Shown here: positions 35,063 to 43,477 of the stretch, piece by piece
Numbering within the stretch: position 1 is the stretch's first letter
How the letters are laid out: each line of letters opens with the position of its first letter
Assembly (NCBI RefSeq): GCF_030730945.1
Contig: NZ_JAVAMS010000003.1
Span: 1-64,000, forward strand
From: Aurantiacibacter poecillastricola
Lineage (GTDB): Bacteria; Pseudomonadota; Alphaproteobacteria; Sphingomonadales; Sphingomonadaceae
Direction of reading: 5' to 3'
Length of the DNA: 64,000 bases
The notes under the pieces: generated by a model
What the model was told of the DNA's origin: nothing
The model's input: only the letters and a program-made list of their open reading frames with translations
The model's database searches: none
Made by a program: the position numbers and the translations under genes

Positions 35063-35554
35063 ATGACCAAGACCATGCAGGTGTTCGTGACCGTGACGGT
35101 CACCGGGCAATACGATCTCTCGGAGAATCCGACGATTTCAGCCGATTACAGCGCCGTCATCACTCCAGCCTTGCCCGATCCCAGCGTCGTCATTGTCGAT
35201 GCCGACGGCAATATCGACCTCGCAGCCCTTCCGGTCGTGAGTGGCTATGGGAACTCAGTAGAGATCGTATTCAAGCTCGCCGGTCAGGTCATCGACACAG
35301 GCGATAGCGACAAGCGGTGCCAGCCTGACTTCCCCCATGATTTAGACGACTGTATCTCGGTCTGGGAACAGGGACAAACGCAGTCCCCTGGCTTACCGTC
35401 GGGCTGGGGCGGGAGCCGGGTGAGTGACAACAAGATCAACATCACCGACCCGGACGACGATGACGGGCTGAAATTCAACTATCAGCTGACCGTCAAGCTT
35501 AACGGCAACAAATGCGCCATCGATCCCTCGATCCTCAACCGCGGGGCCAACTGA
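35063..35554 (+). CDS. Unrecognised beta-rich small protein of the TIR cassette
   Basis: A 163-residue acidic soluble protein, no signal peptide or membrane helix, behind GAGGAA. Alternating hydrophobic residues (VFVTVTVTGQYDL, SVVIVDADGNIDL, VEIVFKLAGQVI, LKFNYQLTVKL) predict a beta-sandwich. It has three cysteines and ends CAIDPSILNRGAN. I do not recognise a family with confidence; the two D-P motifs recall small uncharacterised beta proteins of the DP-EP type. Fourteen bases after the TIR gene and 31 before the SLOG gene, it is almost certainly co-expressed and may be a sensor, ligand-binding or immunity partner. Confidence 0.72.
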   Translation: MTKTMQVFVTVTVTGQYDLSENPTISADYSAVITPALPDPSVVIVDADGNIDLAALPVVSGYGNSVEIVFKLAGQVIDTGDSDKRCQPDFPHDLDDCISVWEQGQTQSPGLPSGWGGSRVSDNKINITDPDDDDGLKFNYQLTVKLNGNKCAIDPSILNRGAN

Positions 35555-35585
35555 GGTTCATGGGGGCGAATTTCCCGGCGATGAT

Positions 35586-37391
35586 GTGTCTCTGAGCAGC
35601 GAGCCCCTGCGCCCCCGCCTAGCGTTGCGGTTCGGCATAACCGGCCACCGCCCGCCGCGCCTGTCACCCGATCACCACGGGGCGGCACGCGCGGCGTGCG
35701 CGGAAATCTTCGCCGAAGCGAAGGAAGCCCTGCGCGCGATACACCGCCAGCATGCGGAGCTATTCGCCGAGGCGGAGCCGCTGGTCCGCCTCGTATCAGC
35801 TTTGGCATCCGGCGCGGATACGGTGGCGGCACAGGCGGCGCTGGGGGAAGGCATCGCCCTGTCGACCTGCCTTCCTTTCCCCGCCTCCGTCTATTCGCGC
35901 GATTTCTCGTCCAGCGACTGGACGATTGCCGAGAACCTGGCACGCAAGGCAGACGGGTCTCTCGCCATCACCGACTACGCACCCGGCGACGAAGCCGCCT
36001 ATGAGGCGGTCGGGCGGCTCGTGCTGGCGCAATCCGATATCCTGATCGCGATATGGGACGGAGCACCCGCGCGGGGGCGTGGCGGGACGACCGATGTCGT
36101 GGCGGAAGCGATCGGTCGGCACATCCCGGTGATCCATATCAACCCCGACGGCTCGCACGAACCGATCCTGCTCTGGAGCGGCCTGCATGACGAGATACCC
36201 GACCGTCCTTCGGTCGATGGCGTCAGCCGCGTACCGCTGAAGCAGGCGCTTCCTTCGCTGATCAATGCCCTTTGTGCTCCCCCGGAAGGCAGCGCAGAAG
36301 CATCCTTGCGCGAATTCCTGAATGGCCAGCGCGGCAAGTGGAGAGCGGGTCTTGCCTGGCCCCTGCTCCTTCTGGCCAGCAGCGCGCGGACCTGGTCGAA
36401 AACTCAATTCCGGGCGCCGGATGCCGAAGAGGCAGGGCGCTATTTCGCACCCCTTGTCGAGCCGTTTGCCAGGCTCGGCCATTTCGGCGAACGGCTGACA
36501 GGCTCGCTCGTCGCCCGGTTTGCGCAAGCCGATGCGGCTGCAAGTGCCGCAGCACTGCAATTCCGCAGCAGTTTCGTAACCAATTACTCCCTCGCTGCGC
36601 TCGCCGTCCTGCTGGCACTTTCGGGCATTCTCTGGCCTGCAGCGAAGGCATGGCTTATCACCGCCGAACTCCTCGTTATTGCGTTGATCATTGCAAATAC
36701 GCGGCGCGGCGTGAAATCGAACTTCCACCAGCTCTGGATAGACCGGCGGCACTTGGCAGAGCGCCTTCGCCTGCTGGGCCTTTCGGCGATGCTCGGGCGT
36801 TTGGCGCTGCGTGATGTGGAGGACGGGACGACCGAACCCGGATGGGTCACCTGGTATGCCCGGGCCTGCGCGCGCGAGCTCGAATTGCCGCCATGCGATT
36901 TCGACGCGGCCTATCTTGGCAAAGTGCGTGCTTCCGCCCTGAAGCTGATCGACGACCAGATCGCCTACCACGCGGCAAATGCGCATGTGATGGAACACAC
37001 CCATCATCGGCTGCACAGGGCGGGCGATTTGCTGTTCATGGGTACGATTGTCTTCTGTCTGATCTACCTCGTGGCAAAGTTCATGGCACCCGAGCCCGTC
37101 GTGATCGCCGGTGCCAGCCTGACTGCCATCGTCACCATCGCCACGGCATTCTTTCCTGCACTTGCTGCCGCGCTTTACGGCATTCGCATGCAGGGTGATT
37201 TCGCCGCGAACGGGGAGAGGTCGCGTGTTATCGCAGCGCGCCTGAAGAAGTTGCGCGCTTCGCTGGCTTTGGACGAACTGTCATATACGCGGATGGTCGA
37301 TCGTCTCCGCCGCCTGAACGAGATCATGCTGTCCGAAATCCACCAATGGCAGCAGCAATACGAGACGAGACCTCTCACGCTGCCGGGATGA
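35586..37391 (+). CDS. SLOG-domain protein with four transmembrane helices
   Basis: A 601-residue protein. The N-terminal Rossmann-like part (about 12-200) shows the SLOG nucleotide-ligand pattern: FGITGHRP (16-23), LVSALASGADTVAAQAAL (69-86), LPFPASVYSRDF, then SDILIAIWDGAPARGRGGTTDVV (150-172). After a helical linker, two pairs of membrane helices follow (about 333-352 with 355-371, and 481-499 with 504-533), separated by a soluble charged region and followed by a C-terminal helical tail (WIDRRHLAERLRLLGL and RLKKLRASL). The pairing with a SLATT/DUF4231-like membrane part is plausible. SLOG domains bind or process nucleotide signals, so with the TIR gene upstream a signal-to-membrane effector is a reasonable guess. 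Confidence 0.8.
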   Translation: MSLSSEPLRPRLALRFGITGHRPPRLSPDHHGAARAACAEIFAEAKEALRAIHRQHAELFAEAEPLVRLVSALASGADTVAAQAALGEGIALSTCLPFPASVYSRDFSSSDWTIAENLARKADGSLAITDYAPGDEAAYEAVGRLVLAQSDILIAIWDGAPARGRGGTTDVVAEAIGRHIPVIHINPDGSHEPILLWSGLHDEIPDRPSVDGVSRVPLKQALPSLINALCAPPEGSAEASLREFLNGQRGKWRAGLAWPLLLLASSARTWSKTQFRAPDAEEAGRYFAPLVEPFARLGHFGERLTGSLVARFAQADAAASAAALQFRSSFVTNYSLAALAVLLALSGILWPAAKAWLITAELLVIALIIANTRRGVKSNFHQLWIDRRHLAERLRLLGLSAMLGRLALRDVEDGTTEPGWVTWYARACARELELPPCDFDAAYLGKVRASALKLIDDQIAYHAANAHVMEHTHHRLHRAGDLLFMGTIVFCLIYLVAKFMAPEPVVIAGASLTAIVTIATAFFPALAAALYGIRMQGDFAANGERSRVIAARLKKLRASLALDELSYTRMVDRLRRLNEIMLSEIHQWQQQYETRPLTLPG

Positions 37392-37409
37392 AGGCCGGCG
37401 CGCGCTTGC

Positions 37410-38300
37410 TCAGCAACGGCCAACAGGCCTGGCGCCCAACGTCTGGCCTTGGCGTTCCGTACTGGGGCGTACACCGGTCATGCGCAGGTAGAAACGCGAG
37501 AAATAGGACGGGTCCGCGAAACCCAGTGCATCGGCCACCTGCACGACATTGGCATTGGTAAAGTTCAGCAGGCGCCGCGCCTCGCTGGCGAGGCGGCGGT
37601 TGATGTATTGCAGCGGCGACAGGCCCAGGCCCTCCTGCGTGGCGCGGGCGAGGGTGCGCGCGGTACATCCCAGCTCGCGCGCATAGTCCTGCACCGTCCA
37701 GTGCGCATGCGAATGAAGTTCGACCAGCGCCTTGAACCTGTCCACCAGAGCGGAGCTGCCGCCGGGCTGCTCGAGCGCCTCGCGTGTCGCCGCCGCAAGG
37801 CGCAGCCAGGCTTCGGCCAGCGCAGCACGCAGCGCCGTACCGTTCGCATCCGCAGAGTTCGCCTGAGAGGCCAGCATCTGGTCCGCCAGGCCGGTGAGCT
37901 GGTCGGTCGCTGCTGGAGAAGGGGTGAGCAGACCAGGTCGCTGCAGGGCAAGGAAAAGCGTGTCCGACGGTCCCAGCAAACGCAGGAAAGCGACGCGACC
38001 GGTCATCACCAGCCCGTCCGTGGGATCGGAGAAGCGAAAGCCGTGGGTTCGACCAGCCGGAACGAAGACGAGCGCGGGAGCGGCAAGCGCCTGCGTCTTG
38101 GCGTCCACCCGGATCTCTGCCGTGCCTGCCTTGACGAAAAGCACCTGAAACAGGTGCGGATGGCGGTGGCTGGCAATTTCCCAACGATAGGCGGCACTGC
38201 GTGCCTCGATAGTCTCCCAATGGAAGAAATCGGGAATTTCATCGCCAACCTTCTCTCCGAAGAGACCGAAAGAGGGGATGGAACTTACGGATCTGGCCAT
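37410..38300 (-). CDS. pobR: AraC family regulator, likely activator of pobA
   Basis: A 296-residue regulator: cupin-like effector domain (about 40-120, HRHPHLFQVLFVKAG and LAAPALVFVPAGRTHGF) and C-terminal double HTH (about 195-290, VQDYARELGCTARTLARA and VVQVADALGFADPSYFSRFY). Start at the ATG at 38300, divergent from pobA with an 88-base gap that should hold both promoters and its operator. The position, facing 4-hydroxybenzoate hydroxylase, fits AraC-type PobR, which responds to 4-hydroxybenzoate. The gene ends 18 bases from the SLOG gene, tail to tail. Confidence 0.85.
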   Translation of the reverse strand: MARSVSSIPSFGLFGEKVGDEIPDFFHWETIEARSAAYRWEIASHRHPHLFQVLFVKAGTAEIRVDAKTQALAAPALVFVPAGRTHGFRFSDPTDGLVMTGRVAFLRLLGPSDTLFLALQRPGLLTPSPAATDQLTGLADQMLASQANSADANGTALRAALAEAWLRLAAATREALEQPGGSSALVDRFKALVELHSHAHWTVQDYARELGCTARTLARATQEGLGLSPLQYINRRLASEARRLLNFTNANVVQVADALGFADPSYFSRFYLRMTGVRPSTERQGQTLGARPVGRC

Positions 38301-38388
38301 GTCGCAAATGTACCAGTCATTGCGCGGTTTGTCCCTTCCAAAACGATCGGGCGAGGGCATGTTTTCACGAAACAAGCGGGGAAGATGC

Positions 38389-39561
38389 GTGAAAACACAG
38401 GTCTGTATTATCGGTGCGGGTCCGGCGGGACTGCTGCTTGGCCATCTGCTCAAGGCAGAAGGCGTCGATTGCGTGGTGCTGGAGCGAAGGTCGCCCGACT
38501 ATGTGCTGAGCCGCATACGCGCAGGCGTTCTGGAGCATATCACGGTTTCGCTGATGGAACGGCTGGGACTGGACGCGCGCCTGAAGGCCGAAGGATTGCC
38601 GCATGACGGGTTCAACCTTGCCGATGGCGAACGGCTGATCCGCATCGATATTGCCGAGCTGACAGGCGGTCAGCAGGTGGTGGTCTATGGCCAGACCGAA
38701 CTCACCCGCGACCTCATGGATGCGCGGCAGGAGCGCGGACTCGAAGTGATCTACGAGGCGGAGGATACCGCTCTGCATGATGTCGAAAGCGATGCGCCCT
38801 TCGTGACCTTCCGCAAGGATGGCACGAAGCACCGTGTCGATTGCCGGTTTGTCGTCGGCTGCGATGGCTTCCACGGCCCCAGCCGCAAGGCCATCCCGGC
38901 GGCGGTGGGACAGGAATATTCGCGCGAATATCCGTTCGGCTGGCTTGGCATCCTGGCCGATGTCCCGCCATGCAATCACGAGCTGATCTACGCCAATCAC
39001 GAGCGCGGCTTTGCGCTCGCTTCCATGCGCAGCGAGACCCGCAGCCGGTATTACGTCGACGTTCCGCTGAGCGACAAGGTGGAGAACTGGAATGACGACA
39101 GGCTGTGGGACGAGCTTGCCATTCGTCTTGGCCCCGAAGCCGCCGCACACATGACGCGCGGTCCGGCGCTGGAGAAGAGCATCGCGCCGCTGCGCAGCTA
39201 CGTCTTCGCCCCAATGCGCCACGGATCGCTGCTGCTGTGCGGCGACAGCGCCCACATCGTGCCGCCGACAGGGGCCAAGGGTCTCAACCTTGCCGCCAGC
39301 GATGTGCACTATGCGGCGGAGGCATTGACCGGCTTCTTCAACAGATCGGCCAATGATGCGATCGCCGCCTATTCGGATACGGCGCTTGCCCGGGTCTGGA
39401 AATCCGAACGATTCAGCTGGTCTCTGACAAGGCTGATGCACCGCTTCCCCGAAGACGGGCCGTTCGAGCGTGCCATGCAGGTGGCGGAACTGGACTATAT
39501 CTCGAGCAGCCGCGCTGCACAGACCAGCATTGCGGAGAACTACGTCGGACTACCCGTCTAG
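38389..39561 (+). CDS. pobA: 4-Hydroxybenzoate 3-monooxygenase
   Basis: A 390-residue FAD/NADPH aromatic hydroxylase converting 4-hydroxybenzoate to protocatechuate. The GTG at 38389 follows GGGGAAG and gives the normal family length (about 394). Motifs: IIGAGPAG (7-14) for FAD, LSRIRAGVLE, the FAD/NAD DG segment VGCDGFHGPSR, and GDSAHIVPPTGAKGLNLA. It lies beside the AraC-type regulator, the usual control arrangement. Protocatechuate-cleaving genes are not in the window. Confidence 0.93.
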   Translation: MKTQVCIIGAGPAGLLLGHLLKAEGVDCVVLERRSPDYVLSRIRAGVLEHITVSLMERLGLDARLKAEGLPHDGFNLADGERLIRIDIAELTGGQQVVVYGQTELTRDLMDARQERGLEVIYEAEDTALHDVESDAPFVTFRKDGTKHRVDCRFVVGCDGFHGPSRKAIPAAVGQEYSREYPFGWLGILADVPPCNHELIYANHERGFALASMRSETRSRYYVDVPLSDKVENWNDDRLWDELAIRLGPEAAAHMTRGPALEKSIAPLRSYVFAPMRHGSLLLCGDSAHIVPPTGAKGLNLAASDVHYAAEALTGFFNRSANDAIAAYSDTALARVWKSERFSWSLTRLMHRFPEDGPFERAMQVAELDYISSSRAAQTSIAENYVGLPV

Positions 39562-39737
39562 CCGGCCTTCGTCGCTGGCGCGCCGGGTGTAGGCGCTCGA
39601 AAAGCTGAGCGACCCGGTGAAGCCTGACATAGGGGCGGGACACAACAAGGGGTAGAGCGTCGCCGGAATTGCAACGCTTCGCAAAGCTTAATCCCTTTTG
39701 GTTACGCTCTTATAGTGCTGGCCCGCTTACGGCCTGT

Positions 39738-39753
39738 CCCGCACACTTGCGGG
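39738..39753 (+). promoter_or_regulatory. Small hairpin directly before the GT-C gene start
   Basis: CCCGCA-CACT-TGCGGG (39738-39753) forms a six-base-pair hairpin ending one base before the ATG at 39755, in the place of a ribosome site. It could limit translation. The 193-base gap upstream also has a possible -10-like TATAGT (near 39711) and no gene. Confidence 0.3.
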
Positions 39754-39754
39754 C

Positions 39755-41356
39755 ATGAAACCGATGGCTGCCCGCACGGACGAGACGAATTCCCTGCCCG
39801 CACTCCATGCGGAGCGGGGTGGGTGGCTGGCCCCCGCGGTCATACTGGCGCTGGTCGCCTGCATAGCCGGGCGGGTGCTGGCCTATCCCATCAACCGGGA
39901 CGAGCACATGTTCGTATCCGTCGCGCAGCAACTGCCGGGATACGAGCTTTACCGCGACCTTGGATACAACCACCTGCCCAATTTCCCGCTGCTGCTGTCA
40001 GCGATATTCGAGCTTACCGGGACCGATCACTACCTGCTTGCTTCGAGACTGGTGGTGATCGCTTCCTGGGCGCTCAGTTTCATCCTGCTGTGGCTGATCG
40101 GAAGGCGGCTGGGTGTTTCCGTGCTGGCGAGCATCACGGCGATAGTGCTGCTGGGCTGCAACGTGCCGCTGCTGGGCCCGCCAGGAATGCTGGCGACCAA
40201 CAGCCTCGTGCCCATCCCGTTTTCCTTTCTCGCCTTCTATCTGGTGCTGGGCGCGTTCGATCCTCGTCGCCCGCCGAAGCGACGCATGATCGAAGGATTC
40301 CTTGCCGGCGTCGCGGTCTCGGTCGCGATCGGGCTGAAGGCCAATTTCATCGTCATCGCGCCCTGCTTTTTCGTGGCGAGCCTGCTGGCAGGACCGGGGC
40401 AGCGCCTTATCGAGCGGATCAAGCTGCAGGCACTGCCACTCGGCCTGGGAGGCCTTGTCGGCGGCCTGCCGCCCATCATCCATTTCCTGCGCGATACCGA
40501 AGGCATGGTTGCGCACAGCATCTACTATTTCACGGTGCTGCATACCAGTTTCTGGGCCGATTCGACCGAGCCCAAGGTCATGTCCATTGCCGACAAGGTC
40601 CTGCTGGCCGAAAACATCTGGCTGGGCGGAACGACGATGCTTGCCGCGGTGGGCCTGATGCTGCTGGCCATGCGCGGCTACCGCGAAACGGGCTGGGCGG
40701 GTGCTGGGCATAACCTCTGGCGCTGGCCCGTCCTCCTCGCGCTGGCGCTGACAGCTGGCGGTGTCGTGATCGCGGTCATCCCGTCCCCCTCCTTCTCGCA
40801 ATATTTCGTTCCGCCCATACCCTTCCTGATCCTGACGATGCTGACTGTCATTCCGCGCGAGGAGAACGGACCGGTGGTCGGCATGCGCCTGCTCGCCCCA
40901 TTGCTCCTTCTGGGGTTGATTGCCGGTAGCTTGCGGCTGTTGCCGGGATTGGCACAACTGGTCGGCCCGGGGAGCTGGACCGGCGTCGAATCGCACGCGG
41001 TCATGCACGAGACCCTCGATAATGCGGGCGTTGCACAGGATGCGCGCATCGCCACAATGTCGCCCATCCTCGCGATCGAGGGAGGACGCGAGGTATACCC
41101 CGAATTCGCCGCCGGACAGTTCGTCTACCGCGTCGCGCCCTATCTGACGGACGAATTCCGCCAGTATTATCGCACTACATCGCCCGGCAAACTCGAAGCA
41201 TTTCTCGACAGCAATCCGCCCGATGCCATCCTTGTCGATACATCAGAGGCGATGGAGCAAGCATTCGTCGAATACGCGCAAGATCGCGATATGCGCGAGA
41301 TAGCGGTGGACAAGGACATCAACTCTCTCCGCTTCCGCTTGTTCGTTCCGAAATAA
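39755..41356 (+). CDS. GT-C type integral membrane glycosyltransferase-like protein (GT39/ArnT-like)
   Basis: A 533-residue inner-membrane protein with about ten hydrophobic helices (first at 25-44) and an early periplasmic loop containing NRDEHMF, the D-E type catalytic acid motif position of GT-C enzymes such as ArnT/PMT. A soluble C-terminal domain follows (about 410-533). Such enzymes transfer sugars from polyprenyl-phosphate donors outside the inner membrane. It lies just before the CDP-deoxysugar genes and in one direction with them; with the GtrB-like GT2 and GtrA further on it would form a GtrA/B/C-like set. Acceptor unknown. No sequence match to a named enzyme is claimed. Confidence 0.75.
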   Translation: MKPMAARTDETNSLPALHAERGGWLAPAVILALVACIAGRVLAYPINRDEHMFVSVAQQLPGYELYRDLGYNHLPNFPLLLSAIFELTGTDHYLLASRLVVIASWALSFILLWLIGRRLGVSVLASITAIVLLGCNVPLLGPPGMLATNSLVPIPFSFLAFYLVLGAFDPRRPPKRRMIEGFLAGVAVSVAIGLKANFIVIAPCFFVASLLAGPGQRLIERIKLQALPLGLGGLVGGLPPIIHFLRDTEGMVAHSIYYFTVLHTSFWADSTEPKVMSIADKVLLAENIWLGGTTMLAAVGLMLLAMRGYRETGWAGAGHNLWRWPVLLALALTAGGVVIAVIPSPSFSQYFVPPIPFLILTMLTVIPREENGPVVGMRLLAPLLLLGLIAGSLRLLPGLAQLVGPGSWTGVESHAVMHETLDNAGVAQDARIATMSPILAIEGGREVYPEFAAGQFVYRVAPYLTDEFRQYYRTTSPGKLEAFLDSNPPDAILVDTSEAMEQAFVEYAQDRDMREIAVDKDINSLRFRLFVPK

Positions 41357-41526
41357 GTGAAACCAACCGGTGACTCGCAATTTCGGATAGACACAAAGGG
41401 CTAATGCCACCTCACCCCGATGCTCAATTAAGTTCGAAGGCCCGATCCATTATGCTGGCGCTACCGAAACACGGAGAAACGGGAACCTGATCGGCCCGAC
41501 CACCACAGATCGGCAGGAGGGATACA

Positions 41527-42345
41527 ATGAAAGTAGTACTTTTGGCAGGCGGACTGGGATCGCGTCTTGCGGAAGAGACGGTCCGTATCCCCAAGCCCAT
41601 GGTGGAAGTCGGCGGCCGTCCGATCATGCTCCACGTCATGGATGTCTACGATCACTGGGGCCAAACCGATTTCATCGTCGCCTGCGGCTACAAGGCGATG
41701 GCGATCAAGTCGTTCTTCAACGAGCTCCACCTCATGAACAACGATTTCACCATCGGTATTGGCGACGGCGCGATGGATCTGCGCCCGCGCAAGGTGATCG
41801 ACTGGCGCGTTTCCGTGGTCGATACCGGCCTCGAGACCATGACCGGCGGACGCCTTCTGCGTCTGAAGGACTGGCTCGACGACGAGACTTTCATGGTCAC
41901 CTATTCGGATGGCGTGGGCAATATCAACATTGCCGAGGCGCTCGCCTTCCACCGCTCGCATGGTAAGCTGGCGACAGTCACCGCCGTGCAGCCGCCGGCG
42001 CGTTTCGGCAATCTTGAGATGGAGGGTGACCAGGTCGTCCAGTTCACCGAGAAGGTGCGCAAGTACGAGACATGGATCAATGGCGGCTTCTTCATCTTCG
42101 AGCCCGGCGTGCTGGACTATCTGCCCGGGGACGATGAACCGCTGGAACAATCGCCGCTGACCAACCTCGCGCTCGACGGGCAGCTGATGGCGTACAAGCA
42201 CAAGGGCTTCTGGCACCCGATGGACACGGTGCGCGACCGCGACCACCTCAACACGCTCGCCAACCGGGGCACTCCGCCCTGGATGCAGTTCGAGGAGGAG
42301 TTGGACCCGGCCGCCACCAGCACGAAAGCGCTCGCCGGTGCGTGA
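41527..42345 (+). CDS. rfbF: Glucose-1-phosphate cytidylyltransferase
   Basis: A 272-residue nucleotidyltransferase making CDP-glucose from CTP and glucose-1-phosphate. It opens with VVLLAGGLGSRLAEET and PKPMVEVGGRPI, the pyrophosphorylase signature, and keeps ITYSDGV-like VTYSDGVGN and GGFFIFEPGVL, specific to RfbF-type enzymes, then HPMDTVRD near the end. An excellent GGAGGG ribosome site precedes the ATG. First gene of the CDP-sugar run; rfbG starts within its last codons. Confidence 0.95.
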   Translation: MKVVLLAGGLGSRLAEETVRIPKPMVEVGGRPIMLHVMDVYDHWGQTDFIVACGYKAMAIKSFFNELHLMNNDFTIGIGDGAMDLRPRKVIDWRVSVVDTGLETMTGGRLLRLKDWLDDETFMVTYSDGVGNINIAEALAFHRSHGKLATVTAVQPPARFGNLEMEGDQVVQFTEKVRKYETWINGGFFIFEPGVLDYLPGDDEPLEQSPLTNLALDGQLMAYKHKGFWHPMDTVRDRDHLNTLANRGTPPWMQFEEELDPAATSTKALAGA

Positions 42346-43477
42346 GGCATCCAGCCTCGACGACCGGTTGCGCTCCGCATTCGCGGGTCGGAAAGTCCTG
42401 CTGACCGGGCATACCGGCTTCAAGGGCGGCTGGATGGCGCTGTGGCTGACGATGCTGGGCGCGGAAGTTCGCGGCATTGCCCTGTCGCCGGAAACCGAGC
42501 CTTCGCTGTTCGATGCCCTTGGATTGTCCGAGCTGATCGACCACCGGATCGCCGACATTCGCGACGAGAAAGCTCTCGGCGAGGCGGTAGCTGGCTTCGA
42601 GGCGGATATCGTGTTCCACCTCGCCGCCCAGTCGCTGGTGCGACCGTCTTATGAGGACCCGGTGGGCACGCTCAGCACCAACGTGATCGGCACCGCCACA
42701 GTGCTGGAGCAGGTGCGGCGCATGCCCTCTGCGAAGGCGGTAGTCGTTGTCTCCAGCGACAAGTGCTACGAGAACAATGAATGGCCCTGGCCCTATCGCG
42801 AGGTCGATCCGATGGGCGGGGCCGATCCTTACAGCGCATCCAAGGGCTGCACCGAATTGGTGGCAAGCAGCTACCGCCGCAGCTTCTTCGCCGATCCCGA
42901 AGGCTGCCAGCTTGCCAGCGTGCGCGCGGGTAACGTGTTCGGCGGCGGCGACTGGTCGCGCGACCGGTTGGTGCCCGACATCGTGCGCGCCAACCTTTCG
43001 GGCACGCCCGTGATTATCCGCAACCCCGAAGGCGTGCGCCCGTGGCAGCATGTCCTCGAACCGTTGAGCGGATATATGGAACTCGGCGCGCTGCTCCTTT
43101 CGGACAGGTCGACCGATTTTGCCGAGGGCTGGAATTTCGGTCCCAGCGCCGATGCCTTTGTGCGGGTGAAGGATCTTGCACGCGGCATGCAGCAGGCCTG
43201 GGGCGAAGCGGCGGCACCCATTGAATTCGGCAGCAATGCCGGCGACCCGCCCGAGGCAAACATGCTGACGCTCGACAGTAGCAAGGCTGCCCAACGCATC
43301 GGCTGGCGCCCGCGCCTCACAACCGACGAAGCCATCGCCATGACGGCGCAGTGGTATCTCGCCCACGCCGAAGGGCAGCGGGACATGCGACAATTCACCC
43401 AGCAGCAGATCGCGCAATATTGCGGCATGCCTGCCGACGCGGCTGCACAAGCGGAGTATGACAGACAATGCGCGTAA
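42338..43477 (+). CDS. rfbG: CDP-glucose 4,6-dehydratase
   Basis: A 379-residue extended SDR that converts CDP-glucose to CDP-4-keto-6-deoxyglucose. NAD motif GHTGFKGGW (about 24-32), active site SSDKCYEN and DPYSASKGC (Y-x-x-x-K), and the CDP-sugar GNVFGGGDWSRDRLVPD segment. It starts at a GTG overlapping the end of rfbF and its last ten bases overlap the next gene, so the three are translated in one unit. Confidence 0.95.
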   Translation: MREASSLDDRLRSAFAGRKVLLTGHTGFKGGWMALWLTMLGAEVRGIALSPETEPSLFDALGLSELIDHRIADIRDEKALGEAVAGFEADIVFHLAAQSLVRPSYEDPVGTLSTNVIGTATVLEQVRRMPSAKAVVVVSSDKCYENNEWPWPYREVDPMGGADPYSASKGCTELVASSYRRSFFADPEGCQLASVRAGNVFGGGDWSRDRLVPDIVRANLSGTPVIIRNPEGVRPWQHVLEPLSGYMELGALLLSDRSTDFAEGWNFGPSADAFVRVKDLARGMQQAWGEAAAPIEFGSNAGDPPEANMLTLDSSKAAQRIGWRPRLTTDEAIAMTAQWYLAHAEGQRDMRQFTQQQIAQYCGMPADAAAQAEYDRQCA

